Position numbers and translations under genes: made by a program
The notes under the pieces: model-generated
Told to the model about the DNA's origin: nothing
What the model saw: the letters and a program-made list of their open reading frames with translations, nothing else
The model's database searches: none
NCBI GenBank assembly: GCA_036346355.1
Contig: CM070588.1
Location: 14,617,914-14,681,913 of the forward strand
Direction: 5' to 3'
From: Rhipidocladum racemiflorum
Lineage: Eukaryota > Streptophyta > Magnoliopsida > Poales > Poaceae
DNA: 64,000 nucleotides
Part shown: piece after piece, positions 47,128 through 58,700 of the stretch
How the letters are laid out: the number at the start of each line of letters is the position of its first letter
Numbering within the stretch: the first letter of the stretch is position 1

Positions 47128-48196
47128 AATCTTGCTATTGTCTTGGACTCCATCTTCTTACCACTTCGCTTGTCCGATCAAACGTGTTAGGTCTAACGTT
47201 GATCGGCTTGAATCCTGATTTCTCGATGCAGATGAAATCACAATCGTTCAAGACTTTTCCTGATATACATTCAGCTTCTTCATGTGGCCAATTGGTATCA
47301 GGGCTGGCTATGGCGATATGAGCCGATGTATCAGCAGGCACAACTTCAACTGCATCATCGTTCCACTGCACCAACTTCTGATGCATGGTTGATGGTATGC
47401 AGCAATTAGCGTGGATCTAGTCCCGCCCAAGGAGCACGCTATAATTGCCTTTTGCTTCTATCACGAAAAATGCAATCGGCAAGGTCTTACTGCCGACTGT
47501 TAATTCTGACATCATCACGCCTTTAGCTTCGGTGGGATCTCTCGTGAAGTCATTTAACACCATGTTCGTTTTGATCAAGTCTTCGTTGGCTTTGCCCAAT
47601 TTTTTAAAAGTACTTAACGGCATTAGATTAACTGTTGCCCCGCCATCGACCAACATTCGTGATATTGGTCGGTCGTTAATATACCCTTTGAGGTATAATG
47701 GCTTTAGATGCCGATGCATATCTTGTGGTTTCTCAAACACGGCATCTGGGGCACCGAGGCACAGCTGGGCGAATACTTCTTCAGCCGATTCCTCGGTTTT
47801 GAATTCAGCGGGTAGAGTGAATACCATGTTTATATCCATTGGTGGCGTATCGTCTCGGATCATTGGAGATTCGGATTCGACCGATTGATCTTAATCACTA
47901 TCGGTTTGTTCTTTTTTCCTCCATTCTTGTTTTGCGACTGGTACATGCCTTAGCTTATTGAATACCCGATCTCTTTCTCTCTCCTTTTCAGCCTCCCTTT
48001 CCTCTTGTGTCTTCAGTCACTGAAGCCGTCTGCGCTGTGATTTGCTAAGACCTGAGGGGCACCACCTGGGTTTAGGTTCTATCGGCTTTCTGATTTTTCC
48101 AGCCAGGTTACTCATTTCGTTGTCAGATTCCGTCCTGATTATGTTTTGAGAAGCCGATATTTCTTGAGTTCGAGAGGACTCGCCCTGTTCTGATGT
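47128..48196 (-). pseudogene. protease and flanking linkers
   Basis: In frame with gag. The protease active site reads MLVDGGATVNLMPLS (about 47640-47680; DGG instead of DSG is common in Tat elements) and the second block is YSVLLGRD (about 47420). Stops at 48017-48019 (TGA), 47891-47893 (TAA) and 47417-47419 (TAG, probably from Trp). The linker continues to 47128, where the solo LTR is inserted. Confidence 0.8.
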
Positions 48197-50719
48197 TTAT
48201 AATCTTTCAGGGATCGGCCTCCTGTTTCCCACTCCTAGTCGATCATACACTGATCTGGACAGTCTGTCTTTCACCGATTGGTTTGGCCGACGCATGGATG
48301 AGTGTTGCATAGGGCATGATAGCGCTGTAGGTAAGATCATCCCCTTTTCCCAGCAAAATTTCCAAAAGGGGCATTGCCGGTGTTCTTCTTCCTCGGTTGT
48401 TGGCCGATGTGGCACATCTGGCCGCCAATATTCGTCTGTTATTTGATTTGGACGGTGCAAGTAATTGGATTATCGGGTATTACGCCTATGACTTATCCTT
48501 TCATACTTTCCCAGGAGTTGCGAGAAAGTTGGCTTTGGCTTGAAGTTGGCTTTCCTTGGAGCTCTCTCCGCCCTATACCATCTCCCGATTTCCAAATCTC
48601 CTCTTGGTTTCACTGTTCTTGAGTTTTGCCCATTTTTATCGGCCTCTATTTGTATAGAGCCGATAGTAATTTGCATTGTTTCATCTCCTTTTGACCGTAT
48701 CTCAACCTTTTTAGTCGGCTTGATATCCTCTTCCATAGATTCCTTTCCTTTCCGTGAACACTGGACCATGTTGATTTGGAAGGGGTTCATATCTATCTGC
48801 ATAGCCGATTCTTCTGCAAATTTCAATCTTCCATCGGCGATAGCCGATTGAATCTGTTGTCCGAAAATATTACAATCGTTAGTGTTATGTGAAAATGAAT
48901 GGTGCCATTTACAATACATTCGCTTTTTAATCTCTTCGGCCGATGGGATAACGTGTCCTTCTGGTAGTCTTATGAGTTTTTCTTGCAGTAATAGATCAAA
49001 TATCTTGTCACACTTCGACACGTCGTATGAATACTTAACTTCTGCCTTATTTTTCATCGGCTTGAGTAAAGAGCATACGAGCGACTTTTTGGAACCCTTG
49101 GTCCACTCGGCTATATTTATTCCTACTTCTTCGTCCTCAGAAGTGTCGCTTGAATTATATTCTACCATGTTTACCTTGGCCTTTTCATTACCGTTCGATC
49201 TAAATCTATCCTTGAACCCCTTGTTTTCTGCATATCGGCTTTCATGTGCCGATACGCGATGGAGTAAGTGTCCTAGATCAGGGAATTCTTGGCCTGACAG
49301 TTTCTCCTTTAATGGCGGGATTAGCCCTTGGAATGCTAGATCGGCTAATTGATCATCGGGCAGCGTTACACTAAAGCATCTGTTTCGCACGCCTCTAAAC
49401 CTTCTAATGTAGTCGGAGACCAATTCGTCGTACTTCTGTCGGACTGAGCTAAGATCAGAAATTCTAAGCTCCATAGTTCCCGAGAAAAAGTACTCATGAA
49501 ATCGGCTTTCCAGATCGCCCCAGGTATGAACTGAATTTGGAGGCAAATTGGTAAACCAAGTGAATGCTGCACCGGATAGTGACAAAGGAAATAGCCTAAT
49601 ATTTAATCCGTCAGAATGTGCAGTTTCCCCACACTGAGCCATAAATCGTCCGATATGTTCGATAGTGGTAACGGAATCATCACCTGAAAATTTGGCAAAG
49701 TCCGGTATTCTGAAGTTGTGTGGATATGGTATACGATCTATGCAATCGGGATACGGCTTCCTATAGCCGATTACTCTTCCTTTAGGCTGTAAGCCGAACT
49801 GTTCCCTTAACACATTAGCAATTTGTTCTGCCCAATTGACATTGTCGGCTTGTGGTGCAACCTGACATTGCCAATTTTCATTGTTCACGCCCTACCCCCC
49901 GAGCGCGAACTCGGGTCGTTGTCCAAATCGCGCCGCAGGGGGTCTTGGTACTTGGTCATAATCGTGGTTTCTAAAAACCAACGTATTGGGTATAGGTGCA
50001 AGAGGCTCAACGTACGGCACTACCCTACATGGCGCTTGGTTTCTGACCGCGGTTCCTTGTGATTGTGGAACCTGATCTGTTTCAATCGGCCGTGAGGCCG
50101 ATAAACCGATGCCACTAACAGAGGGTCCGTTCGACGGGCTTGGTATATTCATTTTCGCCCCATCCGTATGCCCATGGTAGTGCACAACTCCACCTTTCTG
50201 TGAACTAGGTTTTAATATAGTAGGCTGAATCGGCATCATGATAGGTGTTGGGGCCGACGCGTTTACTGTGTTGGTATTGGGTGTTATGGAGTATACTAGG
50301 TACGTAGGGAGGGTTTGTAATGGATCCAGCAGGCTCCCAGACACAACAAATTCCTGAGCAATTGTTTTGACACTATTTTCTATCATCGGCTTCAACGTAG
50401 ACACTAGAGCCGATGACTAATTAATTAGTGCATGATGCACAGATTGCTCAATCATATTTGACAGATCGACTTGAGCAGGTGCATATCGGCTTACCGGGTC
50501 AGATGGTGAATCGCCGATAGGGTTGATTGTTGGAAGCGCAGCCTTTTGAGTAACACCTCGGCGTGTTTTCTGGAAGCACTGTAACACCACTTCCTCCAAA
50601 GCTGCCTTTCGGTCTTCGATCTCTTTCCGCTGCTTGGGGGTTAAATCGGCCATCTTGGGCGCGATTATAGCATCCGTGTTGATATCGGCGGCGACTGCGG
50701 GCTTATCAGTCGATGACAT
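48197..50719 (-). pseudogene. gag: Tat-type gag, three internal stops
   Basis: Frame of about 841 codons from MSSTDKPAVAADINTDA (50719), which begins just after the primer site. Stops: TAA 50417-50419, TAG 49892-49894 and one at 48470-48472. N-terminal part: lysine/glutamate-rich helix and proline-rich linker. The capsid part contains PHNFRIPDFAKFSGDD and IRLFPLSLSGAAFTWFTNLP, typical of retrotransposon gag. The C-terminal end has a cysteine cluster CPFWKFCWEKG (about 48350). Closing stop TAA or TAG at 48197-48199; the frame itself continues into protease. Confidence 0.85.
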
Positions 50720-50730
50720 TTTGATCTTCT

Positions 50731-50750
50731 TGGTCCCACCGGGCGTGCCA
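50731..50750 (-). other. primer-site-like sequence
   Basis: The minus strand reads TGGCACGCCCGGTGGGACCA, five bases inside the LTR, the usual place and start of a PBS. It is not the iMet type used by the other elements; I do not assign the tRNA. Confidence 0.65.
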
Positions 50751-50755
50751 AAATA

Positions 50756-51394
50756 TGTTCGCGCTAAAAACGTGAAGCAGAATTTCTAGCCTCGAACACA
50801 CAAGACAAACACCGAGTTTGCAAGGCGTGCCAGTCAATTTGACCTGGAATTGACAAGGTAGAGATTATAAGCAAATCAAAGCTGATAAAAACGAAGGTTA
50901 TCGGCTTAACGCTAGTCGGCTAAAAGTTGATCAGGAGATAACTAGATCAACCTGGCGGTCAATCCGGGTACAAGGCAAAATCGGCTTTGAGAAGGCGATG
51001 CGCAACAAAATAAAGCAGATCGAACCTAGGGTGAAATCGGCCAAAACCAACAATTGGCGATGCGCAACTTTGTTGATTTCGTCGACTTACAGAGAGGCTT
51101 GTAAATCAAAAACGATGTAAAAAGGAACTGTAAAAAGTGTGTTGTGTTGAGATTGATCGTCCTGATTGCCCCATGGTACGTCCTTTTTATAATGCTCCGG
51201 CCGATCCGAGTCCCGCATGGATATGGCAATCGAATCCGTATCGGCTCTTGATCCGATTCCCCTTCCTTTTTGACGGTGTATTCCTAGTTGGAAACGGACT
51301 TATTTTTTGGGGTCGGTTCATCTTTTCCCTTAATGCCTCTTTTATGTCCAAACTGGATCGATTTTGCTAAAAATGCCGAATTTTGGTGCAAACA
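50756..51394 (-). repeat. 5' LTR of the Tat-type element, 639 bp
   Basis: Sense start TGTTTGCACC (51394), sense end CGCGAACA (50756). Short compared with the other LTRs here. Rich in the words CGGCT and GCCGAT, like the rest of the element. Confidence 0.8.
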
Positions 51395-51607
51395 GGAGGC
51401 TTGCATCTTTTTTTCTGGGTATTGGAGTGAAGAAGGCGGCTGATGGTTTAGCACTGTCACTGTCTAAATATGTCTCAGATCTTCTTGGACGAGTAGGTGT
51501 GGCTAAGTGTAAACCAGCTGCAACACCTATGGCCGTAACTGAGAAGCTTTCTGTGTCAGAAGGTGAGGCGCTATTAGGATCAGCCCAAATCAATCGTTCT
51601 TAGCCCT
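51395..51607 (+). pseudogene. copia RT fragment, plus strand
   Basis: About 65 codons (SFFLGIGVKKAADGLALSLS, then AATPMAVTEKLSVSEGE) match the end of the copia reverse transcriptase. Cut on the left by the Tat element and on the right by the copia LTR starting at 51608. Confidence 0.8.
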
Positions 51608-51952
51608 GTACTCTGAAACTTCCTTATCTTTAATCTGAAACTTCAAAACGAGAAAGAAATAACAGAGGTTTATTCTGAAGACTTCAGAAGCAAAAGAACA
51701 GCAATGAAACAAACAGAGAGAACGGAATTTGCGATGCCAAAACCGCACAACCTTTTTTGGGTTTTTCTTCTCTTATATAAGCTATTTGTTCACAGATAAA
51801 TTTCTATCTCTAATACTGAATTAAAACAAACTCAATCTAATCTTAATCAGGTCTGCTACTACTGGTTACTATTTGCAATCCCGCAAAGTAGATAAACCAA
51901 AACTGAAACTTAAACTGAAACTAACTATACCAAGTCAGGTTTACAGGTAACA
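51608..51952 (-). repeat. copia 3' LTR, 345 bp
   Basis: Sense start TGTTACCTGTAAACC (51952), preceded by a polypurine tract AAGGGGTAGAA (51953-51963, minus). The sense end near 51608 is set by TG/CA only. Confidence 0.65.
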
Positions 51953-51963
51953 TTCTACCCCTT

Positions 51964-52895
51964 AAACCTGGCTTAACACACAGTTTCTGACACCCAGCAA
52001 CTCTCTCATCTCGGTAAATTTCACTCTGCCGAGAGCTTTAGTCAGAATGTCAGTACACTATTCCTCACTGCTGATATGCTCGATTGAAATCAAAGCATTA
52101 TCCACACATTCCCATATGAAGTGATACTTAGTACAATATGCTTACTTCTCCCATGAAAAAAGGGTTCTTCATAAGTGCTATGGCAGACTTGTTATCCACA
52201 CGCAGTAGCACTTTCTTCGGTGTACAACCAGTCAGATCACTGATCAAACTTCTCGGCCAAACTGCTTGACATGCTGCAGCTTCAGCAACCATAAACGCTG
52301 CTTCACATGGTGATAGAGACCGTTTTCTGCTTTTGGGAGCACCATTTGACAGGACCACCTGAGAAGTAAAATACCATCCCAGTAGTGCTTCTCCTATCAT
52401 CTAGATCACTAGCAAGATTGCTATCGCTGTAGCCAATCAGTTGACCATCTCCCCCTCTACTATAAACAATGCCAAAACCAATTATTCCCTTGACACACCT
52501 CAGTATTTGTTTCACTACCTGCAAGTGACTTTGCTTTGGTGCCTCCATGTATCTGCTCACCATCCCGAGTCCCGACAGCATAACACAGATCTGGCCTTGT
52601 GTGAATCAAATTCCGTAAGCAATCGATTAGGTGCCGATATTCTGTAGGATTCACAGGTGTACCTTCTTAATCCTTTGTCAAACGTAGTTTTGGTTCCATT
52701 GGAGACTTTGATGAGTTGCACTCGCACATGTTTGCTTGCTGCAGAATCTTCTTATCATACCCAGACTACTTCAAAACTATTTCATTACTCCTTTGCTGTA
52801 TAGAAACTCGCACATGTTTGCTTGCTGCAGAATCTTCTTATCATACCCAGACTACTTCAAAACTATTTCATTACTCCTTTGCTGCACTTCTATAC
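51964..52895 (-). pseudogene. copia RT end and RNase H
   Basis: RT end NPTEYRHLIDCLRNLIHTRPDLCY (about 52570-52654), then after a shift GMVSRYMEAPKQSHLQVVKQ, GYSDSNLASDLDDRRS, RNase H with CEAAFMVAEAAACQAVW and VDNKSAIALMKNP, and a tail with HISSEE and DILTKALGR ending near 51965. Several shifts and stops. An 86 bp tandem duplication (52720-52884) lies upstream of the RT part. Confidence 0.85.
52720..52884 (+). repeat. 86 bp tandem duplication in copia RT
   Basis: Starts at 52720 and 52806; the first 79 bp of the units are identical. The duplication is therefore young compared with the decayed pol. Confidence 0.9.
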
Positions 52896-54104
52896 GAAGG
52901 ATCGTAGACGCTAAAAACCCCTGAACAGTGTCTAGATATGCTAATCGACACTAAGCAGCTGATGAAATAAATAAAACAGTACTAAATAAAAAGACTAAAA
53001 CAAGAGAATCAATCACAATAAATTAAATTGAAATTCACACTTTGCATTAAATCAATCAACGTGTCAAAACATGAATTTCATCACATAAAGTTCAATCTAG
53101 AATTTATACCTTCGTACGCCTGCTCTTCAAGTTCCTTGCCGCTCGCCCGCACACCGCTTGCTCCTACGCTGCCCTCATCTGCACGCTGCCGAGCGAACGC
53201 CTGCCAAGCGAACTCCTGCTGCATGGCAATCTTCTGTCTTTTCTACGCGTACTGCGCCGCCGCCGCTACTCTTTCTGGATGAAGCGCTGCCTTCCACTTC
53301 AGTTTTTGGAGACCTTCATCTATCTATTTTTTTTCTTCTTTCGTCGGAGCGCCCGTCGTGCGCCGTCACCAGCCGCTAGTGTCTCTCGAGAAACCCTCAC
53401 GTAGTTTCTCTGTCACCTCTGCCGCAATCAGGGATTCAAAAATCGTCGAAAATCAACTATATCGCTAGGGTTCGACATCCAAAACCGGTCGATAAATCGG
53501 TCCGATTCCAAAAAAAATTCAAAAAAATTTATGCGTTAAAAAACGGTCGAAAATCGGTCGATTTTCGTCAAAAATCATCAAAAACCGCTACAAAAAGTCG
53601 ACCGCACAAAAAGTTCAACATGGCTGTCGATTTTCCACCGATAAATCGTCGATTTTCGACCAATAATCGTCGATTTGCCACGATTTTTGATTTTTTTTCA
53701 AAAAAATCTGGTTTTTAAATTTATACGATTTTTACGATTTTCGGCCTGATTTTAACGATTATCAAATTTCACTGTTCATTCAAAAATCATCAGAACGAAA
53801 AGGTGAACCTGACCGCAACCCTCACGTCCCTTTTTATTTGCTGCCTTGCTCTCCGTATGGGCCTCCAGCCGAAAATCCATCCAGACGTGCTTGCTTCAAA
53901 CTCTGCATGCTCTCATGCACCTGCCTGCAACAACACACACAAAACGCACACAACACATCCATGCATACACAACACACACACATGCATATTCACACGCAAC
54001 ACAAACACGCCAGCATGCTTATACATGCACACATGCATGTATATTCTAATTTTTTATATAATTAATTCTTGGCAAATCACTCAACACAACAATATAAATC
54101 AACA
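52896..54104 (-). repeat. Sirevirus-type LTR, minus strand, about 1.2 kb
   Basis: Sense start TGTTGATTTATATTG (54104), sense end TTTTTAGCG...GATCCTTCG (52896). A polypurine tract CATCAGGGGAGAT (54105-54117, minus) precedes it, so it is a 3' LTR. Its outer part repeats the plus-strand LTR at 54118-54597. The middle (53440-53765) is rich in CGATTTATCG-like words. Confidence 0.75.
53440..53765. repeat. CGATTT/TCGAAAATCG word-rich stretch
   Basis: More than a dozen degenerate copies of TCGATTTTCG, CGATAAATCG and related words. It resembles subterminal repeats of some hAT elements and starts near CAGGGATTC (53429), but I could not find a matching opposite end. Confidence 0.5.
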
Positions 54105-54232
54105 ATCTCCCCTGATGAATGATTTGACAACACACTCCAATATACATGCATGTGTGCATGTATAAGCATACTGGCGTGTTTGTGTTGCGTGTGAATATGC
54201 ATGTGTGTGTGTTGTGTATGCATGGATGTGTA
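53952..54232. repeat. inverted repeat, arms of about 97 bp
   Basis: 53952-54048 and 54136-54232 are reverse complements with few differences, separated by 87 bp. The similarity resumes between 52896-53237 and 54233-54597. The arms are the start regions of two LTRs lying head to head. Confidence 0.85.
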
Positions 54233-54597
54233 GAAGATTGCCATGCAGCAGGAGTTCGCTTGGCCGTTGTTCGCTCGGCAGCATGCAGATGAGGACAGTG
54301 CAGGAGCAAGCGGCGTGCGGGCGAGCGGCTCAGCTGAGCGCGTGCGGACGTGCGGCAAGTAACGTGAGCAGGCGCATGATGGTATAAATTCTAGATTGAA
54401 CTTTATGTGATGAAATTCATGTGTTGACACGTTGATTGATTTAATGAAAAAGTGTGAATTTTAATTTAATTTATTATGATTGATTCTCTTGTTTTCGTAT
54501 TTTGGTTTAGTACTGTTTTATTTATTTCATCCGCTGCTTAGTGTCGATTAGCGTTTCTAGACAATGTTCAGGGGTTTTTAGCGCCAACGATCCTTCA
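54118..54597 (+). repeat. Sirevirus 5' LTR, shortened
   Basis: Ends GATCCTTCA at 54597, followed by the PBS. Compared with the minus-strand copy it lacks about 700 bp in the middle and about 20 bp at its start. Confidence 0.75.
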
Positions 54598-54599
54598 AT

Positions 54600-54611
54600 T
54601 GGTATCAGAGC
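54600..54611 (+). other. primer binding site, iMet type
   Basis: TGGTATCAGAGC, two bases after the LTR end. Confidence 0.85.
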
Positions 54612-54647
54612 AAGATTAGCTCTAGATCTAATCTTGCGATTAGGAGC

Positions 54648-55149
54648 TATGGCGCAGTTTAGCACTTTCTCCATAACTAAACCTCCTGTGTTTAATGGTG
54701 ATGATTATCTGTATCGGAAGGTTCGTATGCAATATTTCTTGCAGTCTCAGAGTTATGAATTGTGGGAAGTGGTAGAAACTATGTACGTGAAACCTGAGAA
54801 TATTACCGCTAAGGAACAAAATAATCTTTTTACTCTGAATCAGACAGCAATGAGTTATTTTTATGGTGCTATGTCTAAGGATAAGTTTAAGATTTCTAGT
54901 CTAAAAACTGCTCATGAAATTTGAGAATCCTTAAAAACTACTCATGAGGGCACTAGTGATGTAAAAAATGCTAAGATTGAATTGTTTACTTGTGAGTATG
55001 AACTGTTTGCTATGAAAATTGGGGAAACCATTAATGATTTTGTTGCTCGCTTTAACGAACTGGTTAACAAACTTACATCCCTTGGAAAGGTGCTTTCTCA
55101 AGAAGATCAATGTAGAAAATTGCTTAGATCTTTAGATCAAAAGGTGTGG
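54648..55149 (+). pseudogene. gag: Sirevirus-like copia gag, first part
   Basis: Starts MAQFSTFSITKPPVFNGDDY, a usual copia gag beginning. TGA at 54922-54924; then the same frame continues with KIELFTCEYELFAMKIGET and FNELVNKLTSLGKVL (UBN2-type gag core). At KVW (55149) it is cut by the solo LTR 55150-59549 and continues in frame at 59555. Confidence 0.85.
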
Positions 55150-55621
55150 TGTGGGGGCTTCGGTCTTAGATTAGCGATAAAGACTCTTACTGTTGCATCG
55201 GACTGGGTAATGATGCAACCCGAAAGAAATCCAATCACTTATCTGAAGCCGTACTTGGATTGAGATCAACCAATCGGCACAACACTCGTGCTCCTGCCAA
55301 CCGGTTGGAATCAATCCGAGCTTCCCGCATATGTGTTTAGTGCTAGTTCACAAGATCAACGCCTAGCACACACATACTTGGCACATCGAGATGATTCATC
55401 ACACATACAAATATGAACAATACTTAAAAGTAGTCTGACAGTTATTACATACGCTTAAGTTACAAGTTCAGGGCCGACCGGCTAAATACAACTAAAAACA
55501 GTAAAGTTCAGAGGAAGAAGCATAAGTCTAAAAGAAAGACTACGGAATGCCACCCATAACCCAAAAGGCATCCGACTGGGGAATGACCCAGTTCAAACAT
55601 CTAAGAAATCGCTTGACCCCG

Positions 55622-55743
55622 GTTCGAAGTAAGCGTCATCAGGAGCGTCTTCATTACCTTCCTCTAAACATTTTTAAGTAGTGTTCGAAGTAAGCGTCAT
55701 CAGGAGCGTCTTCATTACCTTCCTCTAAACATTTTCAAGTAGA
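55622..55743 (+). repeat. 61 bp tandem duplication
   Basis: Units start GTTCGAAGTAAGCG at 55622 and 55683 and differ by one base near the end (TTTTTAAG versus TTTTCAAG). Confidence 0.9.
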
Positions 55744-55752
55744 GAAAACGGT

Positions 55753-55770
55753 GAGTACACGTATGTACTC
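55753..55770 (-). other. conserved LTR hairpin
   Basis: GAGTAC-6 nt-GTACTC followed by GCAAG, as at 32403-32420. Confidence 0.7.
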
Positions 55771-58700
55771 GCAAGACTTTAGTGTATGGAAATAATTATA
55801 CATGCAAGGCTATTCAATGAATAAAGCTTCTACTCTAGGTTCGAATTTCAGCATAAGGCAAATTTTATTTGTAACCATGCAATTTGTTAAACATCGCTAA
55901 CATTTGAAATGAGCATTTGATTAGAAACTACAAGTAGCATATAAGTAATTGAACAATCATTCATGACCCTCCATGGCCATAAATAATACTCGAACATAGC
56001 CAACCCACCAATGTCTTACACCAACAGACTAAACCACCATTTTCCAAGTTATTTTGCAAAACTAAAACCAAAACACTATACTTGACATTATGTTTCCAAA
56101 CCACTCGTGACCGTGAGCACGACTAATGATTAGATTTAAATCTCTATAGAGAGTGTACACTTCACCCACATGACATATTCTAGCAATCATGTCAACCATG
56201 CCACGCGATACGCAAGTACCCGTTTTGCTAGACTATGACGAAACTTTTCGACTAGCTAAAGCCTAACCTTGCACTAGCCCGAGTATGACCTGTCCTTGCT
56301 ATGGCGGCAGAAGTTCAACAGTCACGATGGTCCCGCTAGCCATCGCCCTCGTTCTCCCCATAGCAAGGCATACCCGTTGTATCGGGTCACTTGATCCCAA
56401 CACCTTGGTGAATGGAGCGCCCTCGAACGACACCACTCACTTGGTTCGTCCATACTCTTCGGCCTACCAACGTACAAGGTTCAAACTTCATCTAGCTTAC
56501 TAAGTTAAGGCTATCCCATACTATCACATGTGGTTGCACCAATTAACCCAGTTAATAGTATCAAGTTTGGTCCATAGATTGACTCAGGCGAGTATCTCCC
56601 CCTAACTACGTGCAATTACCAAATTCATACCACATCCATCCAAATCCTTGTACCGTACAAGTGGCCACTTGTACGGTGCAAGACAACCCATTGCACTTTT
56701 CAGTTACACATAACTCACCCGTGTCTAAAACATACTTTTATTTCCATTTTTAGCCACATAACAGTATCCTTTACTGCCAGTTTCAACGTTTGTAAAGTTT
56801 CATAAAGATTCAAGCCTAGCATTCTACCCATAATTAAAGCATGGCTAAGCATAGCAATTATTAAACGATAATACCCATCTTTCATTTCATAGCATGAATA
56901 ATCCCTAGTCTAGGTTTTAACAAGTTTTCATGGCAATGTAATTAAGGTAATCCCACAAGTTAGGAATATAACTACCATGACCCACAATATAGCAACTTTA
57001 CAGAAATTAAACGCATGCATAATAGTTTGATTAAAACAAATTAGATATTGTAAAATATGGGATCAACATGTTCAAAGGATGGTGCTTGCCTGTTTGCTCT
57101 TGTTCTGGATTGATCTCAGGATTATAATCGGGGTCATTGTCAACGAACTTCGACACGTCATCAACTACGCATACGAACGATAGAAACCCAAAACAAAGGC
57201 AAATAACCACGAATTAAAATAGGGCAAAAGGAAATCAGATGCAAATAACAACTTAAAACTCAACAAAAGAACAAGCAGTTCTAGGGAAAGTCAATACATT
57301 GCTAGCATACTAGTTCCACACACAGCAGGTTAAATTTATCTGCTTTAGTAATTATATCATCGAATTCTAGAAGCTAAGATTGTTTGGATTAACGAAATAT
57401 AAAACTAGCTATTCAAGCAATGCACTAATTAACCATAAAACTTAGACCTTTTGCTCCAATAGGGATTCAGTTGCAAAGTAAGTTATTAAACAAATATTTT
57501 TACATACCATGGTAGTACAACTACTGTAGAGTGAATCTAAGCTAATCCCCGAAGTTTTTGCATTTAGACGAGCAATTCTACGGATGACTGAAAAGGCTAA
57601 AAACTATTAAGTTGCATGAGTTAAAGATTGATTCTTGTTTTCCTTATTAAGCATGAATCATGTGAAAACAGTAAGCAACACCTAAGCAAGTTATAAAACA
57701 GCATGAGCACACTAAAGTTAAGTCCTAGAAACAAGTTTAATTGCATTTGGATTAAAATTGCACTAGTTAATAGCATTTCAACATCTCTAAGCAATGAAAC
57801 ACAACAATCATAACAAACATTGCAAATCAAGTCCAATCACAAATATCTTCACATAAATGGAAATCTAACAGTCCAAGGATTTTAATGGAATTAGTTTTAT
57901 TCAATTTGGAGTTGAAATGCAAAAATTGTACATTAAGCAAATAGTAACCTAAAGCATATAATTGAGCTCATATCCTGTACATTAGCCTAACATGAAATAT
58001 TTTTACATATTCATAATCTTCATGATTTTACAAAAATTTAGGAAGTGGTTTCATCTCATTTGGAGCTACACAACAAAAGTTATACACAATTGAAATCGGT
58101 TTGGCCAGGAAATTCAGAGAAAATAGGAAAATGTGTTTTCCTTTTAGGAAAATGCCTTTCCCCTGGGTGCGCACATGCCACAAATGGCTGGCAACAGGCC
58201 TGACAGCCGAGCCCCACCGGCCAGCGGGCTTGCGTGAGAGCCACACTAACAGGCTGGGCCTGCGCGTCGGCGGCCCAGAGCAGAGTCGCGCGGGGCGGGG
58301 CTCGCCCGCGCTGCGGCGGTAGGGGGAGGTCGGCGACCACATGGTGAGGGAGAGGGCGGTGAGGTGAACCTGAGGGTGTAGTTGATCGAGGTCGAGCAGC
58401 AGTGAGGAGGGCTCGCGGTGTGACGCGGCGACACACGGCGAAGGAAGCTGCCGACCAGGAAGAAGAAGGCGGGTTAGACCGGATAAGGCGGGGAAAACAA
58501 TCTAGGGAGCAAGGGGAACCTTGCGGTGCGGCTGGTTCCTTCGGAGGTGGCGCGGAACGGCCTGGCACCGTGCGGCCGGAGGCGGAGACGAAGAGCGTGG
58601 CCGCGGTGGCGCCACAAGCTTCAAGAGCTGAAATGGAGTGAAGGAGAGTGATCAGTGATGCTCCAAGATGCTAAAATCCGAATGAATCAAGGCAACACTT

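Larger units (their letters stand above)
39701..51394 (-). mobile_element. Tat-type Ty3/gypsy element with antisense gene, 3' end lost
   Basis: 5' LTR (50756-51394), PBS-like site, gag, protease, RT, RNase H, a second RNase H, integrase, then an oppositely oriented gene. The second RNase H and the downstream antisense ORF are marks of the Tat lineage. Coding parts have many stops, one integrase deletion and a 2.05 kb solo LTR inside pol. The 3' LTR is missing: position 39701 abuts a foreign LTR. The right LTR end is inserted in a copia RT. Confidence 0.9.

Noticed and set aside
53429..53765. hAT transposon with CAGGG end
   Set aside because: No inverted CCCTG end or 8 bp duplication was found; kept only as a repeat-rich stretch.
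53803..54430. Histidine/threonine-rich frames such as HTHTCIFT
   Set aside because: ACAC/CATG low-complexity arms of an inverted LTR pair; read the same way on both strands, no gene.
58028..58640. Open frames in the GC-rich part of the 4.4 kb solo LTR
   Set aside because: Arginine/proline-rich on both strands, no domain, inside an LTR leader.
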